DNA of 64,000 nucleotides from Paenibacillus montaniterrae (GCF_018403185.1 NZ_BOSE01000006.1:124001-188000), one strand, 5' to 3'. Counted from the stretch's first letter, positions 44,823-54,317 are shown. Notes: generated by a model from the sequence alone, not told the origin. Translations and numbers: made by a program.

Positions 44823-45482
44823 TTGACTAAAATTAAAAGGTTATTCTCTTTTTGGGAAAAACTTGAGAAATATACCCTTTTCCAGCTATTTGTCTCATTT
44901 TTGAAAATTAGCCCCTCCTCTTTCGGCGGCGGTTATGCCTTAATTCCAATCATCGAAAAAGAGGCCGTCCAGCAGCGCAAATGGTTAAGTGAGAGGGAAA
45001 TTGCTGATGTCTTTGCCTTGGCTCAATCCGCTCCAGGTGCAATTGCTTTGAACTCGGCGATTTTTATCGGGTACCGTATGAAGGGAAAGCTTGGAGCGCT
45101 GGCTGCGCTAAGCGGCATCATCCTCCCCACCTTTCTTATTATGATCGTTTTATCCTTATTATTTTTGCAGGTTCACGATCATCCGAAGGTTGAAGCTGCC
45201 TTCACCGCTATTCGTACGACGATACTGGCGCTTATCGTCTATGCGGCGTTAAAAATGGGCAAGCAAGCGATTGTCAACTATGCAGCAATGATTATTTGCA
45301 TTGCCGCTGTGCTGGCACTCTATTTCTTCAGCAGCTGGCTACACCCAATTTTTATTATTGTACTAGGCGCGATAGCCGGAATTGCAGTCTGCTCCCGCCA
45401 TTCTGACGAGCTGCAACAGACCAAGCAAGAAGAAAAGCAGCAAACAGCTGCCCAGGATGATTATAGCGACTATATGATATAG
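44823..45482 (+). CDS. Chromate transporter, ChrA N-half type
   Basis: This 219-residue membrane protein of the short CHR family has the signature FLKISPSSFGGGYALIPIIE and FALAQSAPGAIALNSAIFIGYRMKG, followed by hydrophobic spans and a charged Gln/Glu-rich tail. In Firmicutes two half-size proteins (as in YwrA/YwrB) act together as a chromate efflux system. It has a TTG start with GGGAG about 9 bases upstream. The partner is encoded 15 bases downstream. Confidence 0.88.
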   Translation: MTKIKRLFSFWEKLEKYTLFQLFVSFLKISPSSFGGGYALIPIIEKEAVQQRKWLSEREIADVFALAQSAPGAIALNSAIFIGYRMKGKLGALAALSGIILPTFLIMIVLSLLFLQVHDHPKVEAAFTAIRTTILALIVYAALKMGKQAIVNYAAMIICIAAVLALYFFSSWLHPIFIIVLGAIAGIAVCSRHSDELQQTKQEEKQQTAAQDDYSDYMI

Positions 45483-45497
45483 CGAGGTAGATGCAGC

Positions 45498-46043
45498 ATG
45501 ATGGAGCTTCTCCAACTCTTTATTACCTTTTTTATGATCGGCCTTGTATCATTTGGCGGCGGGTATGCGATGATTCCGCTCATGCAAACGGAAGTAGTCA
45601 ACCGCTATCAATGGCTGACCCTCGATCAATTTACTGACGTAACCGCCATCGCCGGCATGAGTCCGGGACCAATTGCCGTCAATATGGCGGTTTCGATCGG
45701 CTATATGCATAAGCAATTGCCTGGAGCTGTTGCTGCAACACTTGGCATTATCGGGCCTGCCTTTTTATGCATTTTAGTACTCGCCGCTTTCTACAAGAGA
45801 ATGAAAAACAACCGTTACTGGCAAGGCTCCATGTTTGGAGTCCGCGCTGCTGTAACAGGCTTTATTGTTTATTCCGCGATCATATTTACTAAAAACAACG
45901 CTCTGTTCGGGGCAAATATGTGGTACACGCTTAGCCAGCTTATTATTTTCGGCGGTTCCTTTATTGCGATCGCCTATCTTAAAAAACATCCAGTCTATGT
46001 CATTGCTATATCAGGCTTGGTCGGGATCGCGTTATACAGCTAA
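45498..46043 (+). CDS. Chromate transporter, ChrA C-half type
   Basis: This 181-residue partner has FFMIGLVSFGGGYAMIPLMQ and VTAIAGMSPGPIAVNMAVSIGY, the second copy of the CHR motif pair, and five to six spans. Its own ATG is preceded by GAGG, so the pair is two true genes and not a frameshifted single ChrA. Together they probably form an antiparallel heterodimer for chromate export. Confidence 0.88.
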   Translation: MMELLQLFITFFMIGLVSFGGGYAMIPLMQTEVVNRYQWLTLDQFTDVTAIAGMSPGPIAVNMAVSIGYMHKQLPGAVAATLGIIGPAFLCILVLAAFYKRMKNNRYWQGSMFGVRAAVTGFIVYSAIIFTKNNALFGANMWYTLSQLIIFGGSFIAIAYLKKHPVYVIAISGLVGIALYS

Positions 46044-46149
46044 TCTCAAACTAATCGCATATCTTTCTGGAAATTAGAAATAATAGTGATGCGCAGCTTG
46101 CGCAAGTACACCATATCAATTTACGCTTACAGAAAGGTGCGTGCTGCAG

Positions 46150-46842
46150 ATGGAGCTGCTTAAGGATTTAGGTGTCGTCATGATCAGAGTTGTTACCATC
46201 TTTCCCTTGATGCTGGCTGTCACACTGTTTATGGGGCGAAGAACGATAGGTGAAATGCCTGTATTTGATTTTCTAATTATTATTGCTTTAGGTGCTGTTG
46301 TCGGGGCAGATATTGCCGATCCGAACATTGAGCACATTCCAACTATATTTGTTATTCTGCTAGTCGCTCTGCTGCAAAAGTTGTTTTCGATCAGTTCAAT
46401 CCGTTATCGCAGGTTTGGCAAACTAATTTCCTTCGAGCCCATCATTATCGTTTATCAAGGGAAGCTAATCCATAAAAATATGAAGAAGATCAAATATTCT
46501 GTAGACAACGTGCTACATATGCTGCGCGAGGAACAGATATTTGATCTAAAGGACGTTCATTTATGCGTCGTAGAATCGAATGGGCGAATTAGCGTTTTGG
46601 AGAAAACAGAGCCGCCGCAGCCCGAGGCTGCAATTTCATTTCCTATTATAAAGGAAGGGAAGATCGAGGTCGCCATATTGTCCGGGCTCGGCATTAGCGA
46701 GGCGTGGGTAAGACAGCAGCTGGCACAAAGGCAGCTTGCTCTGGATTCTGTTTTTCTCGCAACAGTCGATCAAAACAAAATTCTTTCCATCACGCTATAC
46801 GAGGAGGAAGCCCATCAAAGCCTGCCACCCATTATCCATTAG
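46150..46842 (+). CDS. DUF421 (YetF-type) membrane protein
   Basis: This 230-residue protein has three N-terminal spans (RVVTIFPLMLAVTLFMGRRTIGEMPVFDFLIIIALGAVVG region) followed by the cytoplasmic DUF421 alpha/beta domain (EPIIIVYQGKLIHKNMKKIKYS, LREEQIFDLKDVHLCVVESNGRISVL). The family is linked to spore and germinant membrane functions in bacilli, but the biochemical role is unclear. A GTG at 46141 is in frame but only one base after AAAGGTG; the ATG at 46150 is better spaced. Confidence 0.88.
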   Translation: MELLKDLGVVMIRVVTIFPLMLAVTLFMGRRTIGEMPVFDFLIIIALGAVVGADIADPNIEHIPTIFVILLVALLQKLFSISSIRYRRFGKLISFEPIIIVYQGKLIHKNMKKIKYSVDNVLHMLREEQIFDLKDVHLCVVESNGRISVLEKTEPPQPEAAISFPIIKEGKIEVAILSGLGISEAWVRQQLAQRQLALDSVFLATVDQNKILSITLYEEEAHQSLPPIIH

Positions 46843-46870
46843 CATTAGCAGCCTTGCACGCCTCTTCTCC

Positions 46871-47989
46871 CTACACGATCACCCTGCTCGTTACCTCAAC
46901 CAGCTTGTCCGCAATTTTCTCAAGCGGCATAATATAGTCTACAGTCCCCGATTCAATAGCTGCTCTCGGCATTTCAAATACGGTGCATTTCATTTTATCC
47001 TGAGCGATAATCGAAGCAGCGCCAGCCTGCTTGGCCTCTGGCAGCTGCTGCGCGCCATCCTTGCCATTTCCCGTCAACACGACATAATGGCTTTTGAGCT
47101 CACGCAGCTTGCTTACCGAGGCAAATAACTCGTTGATCGGCCAACCAGACAGCTCTTCCTGCTCCTGCTGCTGCAAAGCAATGCGCAGCCGCCCGTTCCT
47201 ATTAACGACCTTCATCAAACTGCCGCCAGGCGCCACATACACATGTCCATTAAGCACAATATCCCCATGACACGCCTCCTTCACCCGCAACGCGGAAATA
47301 CTGTCCAAATGCTCCGCAAGTGCTGCTGTAAAGCGCGGCGGCATATGCTGCACAATTAAAATCGGGTAGGCAAAGCTTGACGGCAAAGCAGACAATATTT
47401 GCGACAGCACCTGGGTTCCGCCAGCAGCCGCACCGATAGCCACGATCTGCTCAACCTCAAGCTCGGAATAGGGATTCGTTTTAGGCATGCCGGACATCAT
47501 TTTTAGAGCCGCATAAAACGGAACACCCGACCAGGGGCTTAAATAATTCACTTTTGCCGCCGCCTTAATCTTTTGCAGCAATTCAACTTGAAAATCGTAC
47601 TCATCACTGAACTGTTCGCATTTCGGCTTTTGCACAAAGTCAATGGCACCTTCATGAAGTGCAGCAATCGTTTGCCTAATGCCATAGTAAGTAGGTGAAG
47701 CAAGCATAATGATCGGAGCAGCCGCAGCTCTCATAATATCAGCTACCGCAATTGCAACATTTTCGGCAGACAGCTCGCTTGCCATGACAACAACATCCGG
47801 TCTGACACGCTGCACTTTTTCTGCTATATCATATCCACTGCTGGATATATCGATTATTTCCAGAAAATGATCCTCTTTTACTGCTGCCCTTATCAGCTTT
47901 CTTATGAATGGATCGTCGTCAGCAACCAGTATTTTTATTCGCACTTTTTTACACATCCCAACTATGAAAACTTCTAATTTTAAGATCAT
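46871..47989 (-). CDS. CheB-like protein lacking catalytic serine and phosphoacceptor
   Basis: This 372-residue protein has a receiver-like N-domain and a CheB methylesterase-like C-domain. The fold is intact: ILVADDDPFIRKLI, IVQHMPPRFTAALAEHL with the triad His, LTGNGKDGAQQL with the triad Asp, and FEMPRAAIESG. Two key residues are changed. The GASTGG nucleophile motif reads GAAAGG (Ala at about 188), and the phospho-acceptor position in PDVVVMASELS is Ala (about 70) where DxEMP is expected. It is therefore probably inactive as methylesterase and not phosphorylated. No other chemotaxis gene is near. The start is uncertain: ATG at 47956 or GTG at 47944 would give a more usual N-terminus. Confidence 0.8.
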   Translation of the reverse strand: MILKLEVFIVGMCKKVRIKILVADDDPFIRKLIRAAVKEDHFLEIIDISSSGYDIAEKVQRVRPDVVVMASELSAENVAIAVADIMRAAAAPIIMLASPTYYGIRQTIAALHEGAIDFVQKPKCEQFSDEYDFQVELLQKIKAAAKVNYLSPWSGVPFYAALKMMSGMPKTNPYSELEVEQIVAIGAAAGGTQVLSQILSALPSSFAYPILIVQHMPPRFTAALAEHLDSISALRVKEACHGDIVLNGHVYVAPGGSLMKVVNRNGRLRIALQQQEQEELSGWPINELFASVSKLRELKSHYVVLTGNGKDGAQQLPEAKQAGAASIIAQDKMKCTVFEMPRAAIESGTVDYIMPLEKIADKLVEVTSRVIV

Positions 47990-48154
47990 AAAGAGCTAGT
48001 AATTTAGGACTAATTTTCATAATTCTATGATTTTGGAAAAGCTGTTACTAAGACCATTATACCATCTTTTAGTAATTTTAGTACGTGAATAATAGGTTGT
48101 AATTAAAAGTTTGCGAAAAGGATACACTTAAAATAAAAGGAGTTGTCCCTAATC

Positions 48155-48358
48155 ATGAACTTAAGAGATGCACGCAAATTAAAACAACTTAGTCAAGAAA
48201 AAGTTAGCAGATTGGTCAATATTTCCTTGAAGCATTACCAGAACATTGAATACGGCATAGCAATGCCAACCGTGAACATCGCTTTGCACATTTGCGAGGT
48301 CCTTGAGGTAGACCCGCGCACTATTGAGGAGTGGAAGGATAGAAAAAAAACGCAATAA
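48155..48358 (+). CDS. Small XRE-family DNA-binding protein
   Basis: This 67-residue protein is a single Cro/C1-type HTH: LRDARKLKQLSQEKVSRLVNISLKHYQNIEYG, then ALHICEVLEVDPRTIEEW. It has no other domain. AAGGAG lies 12 bases before the ATG at 48155; a TTG at 48143 directly abuts the SD and is unlikely. It stands alone, with a strong terminator after it. Targets unknown. Confidence 0.85.
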   Translation: MNLRDARKLKQLSQEKVSRLVNISLKHYQNIEYGIAMPTVNIALHICEVLEVDPRTIEEWKDRKKTQ

Positions 48359-48379
48359 TCCATGAAAGGATTAATAAAA

Positions 48380-48411
48380 AAAGCCCAGTCACCATTTGAT
48401 GACTGGGCTTT
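48380..48411. terminator. Bidirectional intrinsic terminator
   Basis: A 12-bp perfect stem AAAGCCCAGTCA/TGACTGGGCTTT has A- and T-runs on both sides. It separates the XRE gene from the converging sugar transporter operon. Confidence 0.92.
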
Positions 48412-48503
48412 ATCATTAAGAAAGGATGCAATTCATCTGCAATTTTGCATAACCTTTCAAGCTTACATATTCATTTAAAAAGGCGGGTACAATAGCCTGC
48501 GCA

Positions 48504-49328
48504 CTAGCCTTTCACCGACCCCGCTGTTAACCCTCTTACTAGAGATTTATACGTAAAGAAGCCGATCAGAATCGGGATAATAACAACCATCGTTCCGGCA
48601 GCTGACATTTTGCCCCAGAAATAACCTTGCTGCGTCATAAATTTACTCATATACACAGGCAAAGTCGCCGATTGCGTAGCAGTCGCAGTAACTGCGAAGA
48701 AAAACTCATTCCATGTCACAATAAACACTAACAACGCAGAAGAAATGATTCCGTTTTTAATTAAAGGCAGCATAATCTTGAAAAAGGTTCCGGCCTTGGA
48801 GCAGCCATCGATTTTTGCCGCCTCTACAATTTCACCAGGAATTTCTTTGAAATACGTCGTGCACATCCAGATCATTAATGGAATTCCCGCTCCTGTATTC
48901 AACAAAATTAAAGCTAGCTTGGTGTCCAGCAAATGAAGCTTTGCCAGTACAATATAGACCGGTGTAATGACGGCCACCGCAGGCAAAAAGATCGTTGTAA
49001 TAAACCAAAAATATATATTGTTTGCTTTTTTAAGCGATGAGTAAACAAGCGCATAAGCGCCCAACACTCCCAAAATGGCCGATACCGCAACGGTTCCCGC
49101 TGTAACGAGCACAGAATTGTTTAAATGCTTGAAAAATTCAGGCGTAACGACAGCCCGATAATTTTCCAGGGTAGGCGTAAAGGTCAGCGAAGGCACAGCC
49201 ACTTGACTTTCAAATTTGAAGCTGGACAAAAACATATAAAGCATCGGAAAAAGCCATAGCAGCACTACAACATACGCTATTGTTGTCAACATATTATTTT
49301 TCAAACGTCTGCTCAATCTTCTCACCAC
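48504..49328 (-). CDS. Sugar/polyol ABC transporter permease, MalG type
   Basis: This 274-residue permease has six spans, the EAA loop EAAKIDGCSKAGTF and the CUT1 C-terminal signature VRGLTAGSVKG. It lies 13 bases after the MalF-type partner. It is the last gene of the ROK-SBP-permease-permease operon, next to polyol dehydrogenase and ribulokinase genes, which suggests a polyol (pentitol) substrate, as in SmoF/MtlE-type CUT1 systems. Confidence 0.9.
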   Translation of the reverse strand: MVRRLSRRLKNNMLTTIAYVVVLLWLFPMLYMFLSSFKFESQVAVPSLTFTPTLENYRAVVTPEFFKHLNNSVLVTAGTVAVSAILGVLGAYALVYSSLKKANNIYFWFITTIFLPAVAVITPVYIVLAKLHLLDTKLALILLNTGAGIPLMIWMCTTYFKEIPGEIVEAAKIDGCSKAGTFFKIMLPLIKNGIISSALLVFIVTWNEFFFAVTATATQSATLPVYMSKFMTQQGYFWGKMSAAGTMVVIIPILIGFFTYKSLVRGLTAGSVKG

Positions 49329-49341
49329 CTAAGCTTGATGT

Positions 49342-50217
49342 TCAACTATTTTTAGTATTGGTTTTATTCATAAAGCCGTAAAATCTTTGGACAACAATAA
49401 GCGTTAGCACTACGGTCACAACTGCTATAGCGGCAGCTGTTCCAACATTCCAATCATAGAAAAGCGCCTTATAGGAATAATACGGCAGGTTGCTCGACGA
49501 ACTGCCCGGTCCACCGGATGTCGTCACGTAAATTAAGCCGAAAACCTTCAAAATATTAATCAGACCTAATGTCATAGCCACATTAATATGATCCTTAATA
49601 AGCGGCAGTTGAATGCTGGTCAGCAGCTTCCAGCCAGTCGCTCCATCGATTTTCGCACTTTCAATAATTTCAGAAGGCATATTTTGCAAGCCGGCCATTA
49701 TAATAAGGAAGAAAAACGGCGTCCATTGCCATATGATCAGTATCATTATTGTAAGCAGCGCGTATTTTCCGAAGAAATCAATCGGATCAATCCCTAGCGC
49801 ACTTGAAATATAATAGTTTAGTCCAAGCGATGGGTTAAGCATTAGCGTCTTCCATATAATACCTACAACCGCTTCCATTACGAAGTATGGAATAACGAAC
49901 AGCGTTCTTAACAAATTCACACCTTTAAAGCTTCGATTCAGCATCAAGCCGAACAAAATGCCCAGCACAGTGCAGATTGTTAATGTTACGACAACAATTG
50001 CCAAGGAGTTAAAAACGACCTGATAAAACTGGCCGTCGGTCAAGATTTTTTTATAGTTGCTGATGCCTGCAAAATGAATGCCCAAATCAGGCCTTTTTAC
50101 ATTCCAGCTAATAAACGAAAAGATTATTGTAAGAATAAACGGAATTTGTGTGACTACCCCAACCACGACAAGCGCTGGAACAATTAGCAATTTACTCTTA
50201 TCGCCCTTAGTATTCAT
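49342..50217 (-). CDS. Sugar/polyol ABC transporter permease, MalF type
   Basis: This 291-residue permease has six spans and the EAA loop ESAKIDGATGWKLL. N-terminal LLIVPALVVVGVVTQIPFI resembles the polyol-type MalF subfamily. It pairs with the MalG-type protein encoded downstream. A perfect 15-bp hairpin lies in the gap from the SBP gene and probably lowers permease expression relative to the binding protein. Confidence 0.9.
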   Translation of the reverse strand: MNTKGDKSKLLIVPALVVVGVVTQIPFILTIIFSFISWNVKRPDLGIHFAGISNYKKILTDGQFYQVVFNSLAIVVVTLTICTVLGILFGLMLNRSFKGVNLLRTLFVIPYFVMEAVVGIIWKTLMLNPSLGLNYYISSALGIDPIDFFGKYALLTIMILIIWQWTPFFFLIIMAGLQNMPSEIIESAKIDGATGWKLLTSIQLPLIKDHINVAMTLGLINILKVFGLIYVTTSGGPGSSSSNLPYYSYKALFYDWNVGTAAAIAVVTVVLTLIVVQRFYGFMNKTNTKNS

Positions 50218-50240
50218 TAGTTTTCTCCTCTTCCATTAAT

Positions 50241-50280
50241 AAAAATTACTGGTACGAGCATCTCCGTACCAGTAATTTTG
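50241..50280 (-). terminator. Strong intergenic hairpin between SBP and permease genes
   Basis: Perfect 15-bp arms (50242-50256 with 50265-50279) have an 8-base loop and a T-run on the minus strand. It looks like a true intrinsic terminator with partial read-through, placed between the SBP stop codon and the permease start. Confidence 0.8.
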
Positions 50281-50296
50281 GAGAATGCAGTACTTG

Positions 50297-51694
50297 TTAC
50301 TTCACGTATCCTCCTGCAACAGCTACATCGGTCAAGATTTTTTGTCCTTCTTCCAAAACTGCATCAATTGATTTTTGATCGACTAGATAGGATGCAAGCA
50401 ATTGGGCGATTTGCTCACCCCAGGAAGAATATTCAGCCATATTTGGAATCGAGTTGCCCGTATATGGCGTTTTATTGATTGAAGGATTATAGAAATCCAC
50501 CTGCAGGATTGCTTTTTTAGTTATATCTGCAAAATCGCTGGCTTGCTTATAGTTTTCATTGTCATACGTAGAAACGCGAGTGCCTGATGGCGTGCTTTCC
50601 CAGCCTTTTTTCTCGCCAACAAGGCTGATATATTCCTTGCTTGTCGCCCATGTCAAAAATTTGAATGCAGCATCTTTGTTTTTAGAGGAAGCGTTGATCG
50701 CCAAGCCCCAGCCACCGATCGTATTGGTTGCGTCCTGCTTCACTTGAAGCGGCGCCATTGCATATCCGATTTTTCCGGAAACCTGTGAATCCGTAGAGTT
50801 GGCGAGTGTTCCAGCAGAAACGCTGGCGTCATACCACATCGCAGCCTTGCCTGTTGACATCAAATTCAATGCTTCTGTGTAGCCGGTAGAGGTTGGCCCC
50901 GCTTGACCAGCGTCAGCTAAAATTTTCTTGTAAAACTCAATTGCATTTTTCATTTCTGGCGTATTGAAGGTAGCATTCCAGTCCACATCATAGTATTGCG
51001 CGCCAAATGCGTTGGCAATGGAGCTGAAAATGAACATGTTTTGCCCACTTCCTGGCAAGCCGCGCAATGCGATGCCTGCTATTCCTTGCGCTTTATCCTG
51101 CGCCTGTACTGCCAGCTCATACACTTGTTCCCATGTTGGATTTTCCGGCATCGTCAAGTTCTTTGCTTCAAAAATCTCTTTATTATAGAACAATAAGGTC
51201 GTTTCTGCGTAAAAAGGCAGTGCCCCTAGCCCTTTAGTTTGCGAGGATAGAGAATCTCTTACAACCGGGAAAACATCGTCCAGGTCATACCATGCTTTAT
51301 CCTCATCGCTCATTCCATTCAACAGCTCGTCCAGCGGCTCGGTCCAGCCATTATCCAAATATACGGCTGAATCCTGTGCGCCAATTGTAAACAAGTCATA
51401 TTGTCCGCCGCCCAAGCCAACGTCCTGAGTAATTTTCGAACGAATCTCATTCTCGGACAGAACCGTATAATTTACCTTGATGCCTGTTTTTGCAGTAAAC
51501 TCTGAAGTCATCTCTTCCATAACGACCATATCATTGTTGTTTACTGTCGCAATATTGAGCACCACTTCCTTGCCCTTATTATTGCCGCTGTCTCCATTAG
51601 CGCTGCCGTTATTTTCAGAACAGCCGACTAATAATGAGCCGAATAGTGCAGCTACCGATAGTAAGCTTACTGCATTTTTCATCTGTTTGTTCAT
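50297..51694 (-). CDS. Sugar/polyol-binding lipoprotein, CUT1 family 1
   Basis: This 465-residue lipoprotein has LLVGC (Cys25) and a Ser/Asn/Gly-rich linker. The SBP_bac_1 domain has VVLNIATVNNNDMVVMEEMTSEF-type N-lobe and GYTEALNLMSTGKAAMWYDASV in the hinge region. The ATG at 51694 follows GGAGGG by 7 bases and is preferred over an upstream TTG at 51709 that would overlap the ROK gene. It should capture the pentitol (or similar) metabolised by the divergent dehydrogenase-kinase-transketolase operon. Confidence 0.9.
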   Translation of the reverse strand: MNKQMKNAVSLLSVAALFGSLLVGCSENNGSANGDSGNNKGKEVVLNIATVNNNDMVVMEEMTSEFTAKTGIKVNYTVLSENEIRSKITQDVGLGGGQYDLFTIGAQDSAVYLDNGWTEPLDELLNGMSDEDKAWYDLDDVFPVVRDSLSSQTKGLGALPFYAETTLLFYNKEIFEAKNLTMPENPTWEQVYELAVQAQDKAQGIAGIALRGLPGSGQNMFIFSSIANAFGAQYYDVDWNATFNTPEMKNAIEFYKKILADAGQAGPTSTGYTEALNLMSTGKAAMWYDASVSAGTLANSTDSQVSGKIGYAMAPLQVKQDATNTIGGWGLAINASSKNKDAAFKFLTWATSKEYISLVGEKKGWESTPSGTRVSTYDNENYKQASDFADITKKAILQVDFYNPSINKTPYTGNSIPNMAEYSSWGEQIAQLLASYLVDQKSIDAVLEEGQKILTDVAVAGGYVK

Positions 51695-51708
51695 AAGTTG
51701 ACCCTCCA

Positions 51709-52935
51709 TTAACCGTAATGTGTTTCTATAAAATCGATAATATCGAGTGAATCCATATACTTTTTAACTACCATCAAGCCTGTCCCTTCCAGCATGCCGC
51801 CCTTCTCGCATTTAGAAATGCGAATATCAATCGAATCGACAATTTCCTCTGGCAGGTCACTGCTCAAATTCGTTTTAAGCTGCGCGATAAGCTTAGGCGA
51901 ATTGACAATCATATCGCCAAACACGATCGTGTCCGGATTCAATATATAGAGCAGGTTTTTAATTCCGTATGATAGAAACCACGCCATTTGGTTGACTGCC
52001 CAAACCGCCAGCTCATCATCCTTTTCATAGTAATGATAAATATCGTTAATCGTAGAATGCTCGTGAAGCTGGCTGTGCGGAAACTCATGCAAGCGCTGTT
52101 CTACCAGGCGCACCAGGTTTTTAGGCGCCGCATAGCGCTCCAATATGCCTACTTTATTAAATTCATTGCGCTTGGCGTTGAAATTAATGCCCATATGGCC
52201 AATTTCTCCTGCGATTCCGTTCTTGCCGCGAATCAAATTTCCGTCAATAATAATCCCGCCGCCAATCCCGTCACCCAGGTTCAAATACATCATAATGCCC
52301 TTCGTATTTCCTGTTTCTTCTACGTAGTCTCTCCATTCCCTTAAGGCAGATACGTTAGCATCATGATCAATGTAAACCTTCATATGAGGGTATTTGCTCT
52401 GAATCTGCTTCTGGAAATCAACCTTGGACAGCTCGGGCATATCGTAGACTTTGGCTATCGTTTGGCCGTTATAGGTCATTAGTGGGCCGACTATGGCAAT
52501 CCCGATGCCCAGCACCTTTTTGCCTGCATCCAATGCGATCATTCTGTCGATCCCTTCATAAATGATAGAAAGAATCGCCTCCACCGGAGTATCCTTATTA
52601 ATTTCCACCATGCTTTCTTGCAGCACTGCCGCTTGAATATCGCATAAAGCAAACTCAATCGCGTCGCGATTAATTCGTATGGCAACGGATACTACATCAT
52701 CAAGCGCCAAGGTGATGCCGGTAATTTTACGACCGTTTTCAGATTGAATTGGACCCTGTTCCTTGATTACACCCATTTCTTCAAATTCATTAATAATATT
52801 CGTAATCGTTGCTTTGTTAAGCCCGCTTTTCACTGCAAGCATTGATCTTGATATGATGCGATGTCTTAGCAGCAAGTTTAAGACGAGGCCGCGATTCGCT
52901 CTTTTTACTTCATCTATGTTTTGTGCTCGTTTCAT
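51709..52935 (-). CDS. ROK-family transcriptional regulator
   Basis: This 408-residue regulator has an N-terminal winged HTH (VLNLLLRHRIISRSMLAVKSGLNKATITNIINEF) and a ROK domain (GIGIAIVGPLMTYNG, LNLGDGIGGGIIIDGNLIRGKNGIAGEIGHMG). The usual zinc-binding cysteines after GHM are absent (INFNAKRNEFNKVGILERYA), so structure stabilisation must differ. The ATG at 52935 follows GGAGGAAAA and is better than the upstream start at 52977. It is the first gene of the transporter operon and is divergent from the catabolic operon at 53230, so it probably represses both until the polyol or its product binds. Confidence 0.9.
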   Translation of the reverse strand: MKRAQNIDEVKRANRGLVLNLLLRHRIISRSMLAVKSGLNKATITNIINEFEEMGVIKEQGPIQSENGRKITGITLALDDVVSVAIRINRDAIEFALCDIQAAVLQESMVEINKDTPVEAILSIIYEGIDRMIALDAGKKVLGIGIAIVGPLMTYNGQTIAKVYDMPELSKVDFQKQIQSKYPHMKVYIDHDANVSALREWRDYVEETGNTKGIMMYLNLGDGIGGGIIIDGNLIRGKNGIAGEIGHMGINFNAKRNEFNKVGILERYAAPKNLVRLVEQRLHEFPHSQLHEHSTINDIYHYYEKDDELAVWAVNQMAWFLSYGIKNLLYILNPDTIVFGDMIVNSPKLIAQLKTNLSSDLPEEIVDSIDIRISKCEKGGMLEGTGLMVVKKYMDSLDIIDFIETHYG

Positions 52936-53152
52936 TTTTCCTCCATTCTGTTTATCATATAAACTTTTATTGGACAAAAAATTTACATATTCAACTTTTG
53001 TTCGTTCGACAATTAGAATATATTACACACTGGAAGCGTTGTCAACTAGAAATATCGATTTAATTTCGTTGATTTTCGATAAACATCGTAAGAAATTTGT
53101 CGAATCGCTGAATATTCCACATTGAATTAATAAATTTTTTCGAATCTAAATG

Positions 53153-53181
53153 TTTACATGATAAACTTTATAATTTATGAT
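53153..53181 (+). promoter_or_regulatory. Promoter of the polyol catabolic operon
   Basis: A TTTACA -35 box (53153-53158), 17-base spacer and TATGAT -10 box (53176-53181) lie 49 bases before the dehydrogenase start. The rest of the 294-base divergent region (52936-53229) is AT-rich and shows no operator I could define with confidence. Confidence 0.65.
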
Positions 53182-53229
53182 ATGGGTATATTTTAATACT
53201 AACACTGAATTAGACGAGGAGAAATTGAT

Positions 53230-54282
53230 ATGAGTCAAACGATGAAAGTAGCGATCATGAATACAGTCGGCAAACTGGACTTTGAGCAGAAGCCGTTGCC
53301 TCAAGTAAAGGATGATGATGTTCTTATTAAACTGGACTACGTAGGCATCTGCGGTTCAGATATGCATCTATTTGAAAACGGTTTTATCGGTGAAAAGCAT
53401 GTTACAGAGCCGATCGTGCTCGGACATGAGCCTGGCGGAATTGTTGAAGCGGTCGGGAAAAATGTAACCTCGCTCAAACCTGGCGACCGCGTCGCGGTTG
53501 AACCTGGGATTCCTTGCTATACATGTGATTATTGCAAATCAGGTCGTTACAATCTTTGTCCGCATGTTTACTTCTACGCATCTTTGCCTGTGCTGGAAGG
53601 CTGCTTCGCAGAGTACATTTCCCATCCTGCGAATTTATGCTTCAAGCTTCCTGACAACGTAAGCACATTGGAAGGCGCTTTAATGGAGCCTTTGGCGGTC
53701 GGCATGCATGCCGCGCTGCAATCTGGCGCTCAGGTAGGTTCATCTGCCGTCATCCTTGGTGCTGGAGCGATCGGGCTGCTGACGATGCTTTCTTTAAAAA
53801 GCATGGGCGTAAGCACGATTACAGTTGTTGATCTTGTGCAGAATCGTCTCGACAAAGCAAAGGAGCTAGGCTGCACCCATACCATCAACGCCAGCGAGAC
53901 CAATGCAATTGAAGCGGTAATGTCGCTTACAGGCGGCGAAGGCGCTGACTATGTATTTGAAACAGCCGGCTCAGAGGCAACGATAATGCAAACTGCCAAA
54001 TTAGTTAAGCGCGGCGGTACGATTGTACTCGTTGGCTATACGAGCAGCGGCAAGGCGCAAATGCATGTGAACAACATTATCGATAATGAAGTAACGATTA
54101 AAACCGTATTCCGCTACCGCAACATATATCCTAAAGCAATTGAGGCTGTTGCCAGCGGCAGCATTCCACTAAAAGCGATTGTGTCCGACGTATTCGAGTT
54201 TAGCCGCATACAGGAAGCAATGGAAAAAGCGATCCAGCATAAAGATAAGGTTACCAAATGCGTCATTCGCATTCATGACTAA
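53230..54282 (+). CDS. Zinc-dependent polyol (sorbitol/xylitol-type) dehydrogenase
   Basis: This 350-residue medium-chain dehydrogenase has catalytic zinc ligands Cys41 (GICGSDMH), His66 and Glu67 (GHEPGG). The structural zinc set is Cys95, 98, 101 and 109. The Rossmann motif is GAGAIG at about 176-181, and the C-terminal half resembles L-iditol 2-dehydrogenases. It oxidises a polyol to a ketose with NAD+. It is followed by ribulokinase and transketolase genes, so a pentitol such as ribitol or arabitol giving ribulose is the most economical substrate; sequence alone does not decide it. Confidence 0.9.
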   Translation: MSQTMKVAIMNTVGKLDFEQKPLPQVKDDDVLIKLDYVGICGSDMHLFENGFIGEKHVTEPIVLGHEPGGIVEAVGKNVTSLKPGDRVAVEPGIPCYTCDYCKSGRYNLCPHVYFYASLPVLEGCFAEYISHPANLCFKLPDNVSTLEGALMEPLAVGMHAALQSGAQVGSSAVILGAGAIGLLTMLSLKSMGVSTITVVDLVQNRLDKAKELGCTHTINASETNAIEAVMSLTGGEGADYVFETAGSEATIMQTAKLVKRGGTIVLVGYTSSGKAQMHVNNIIDNEVTIKTVFRYRNIYPKAIEAVASGSIPLKAIVSDVFEFSRIQEAMEKAIQHKDKVTKCVIRIHD

Positions 54283-54317
54283 ATTTTCGATTATATGTAC
54301 GAAATGGAGGGCTATGC

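Noticed and set aside
44823..46043. Two chromate-transporter halves considered as one frameshifted chrA gene
   Set aside because: Each half has its own start and ribosome site and a complete CHR motif set; two-gene short-chain systems are known in Firmicutes.
52936..53229. Imperfect inverted repeats such as TTGTTCGTTCGACAA considered as a ROK operator
   Set aside because: Several weak palindromes are possible in this AT-rich region and none stands out or is repeated near both promoters.
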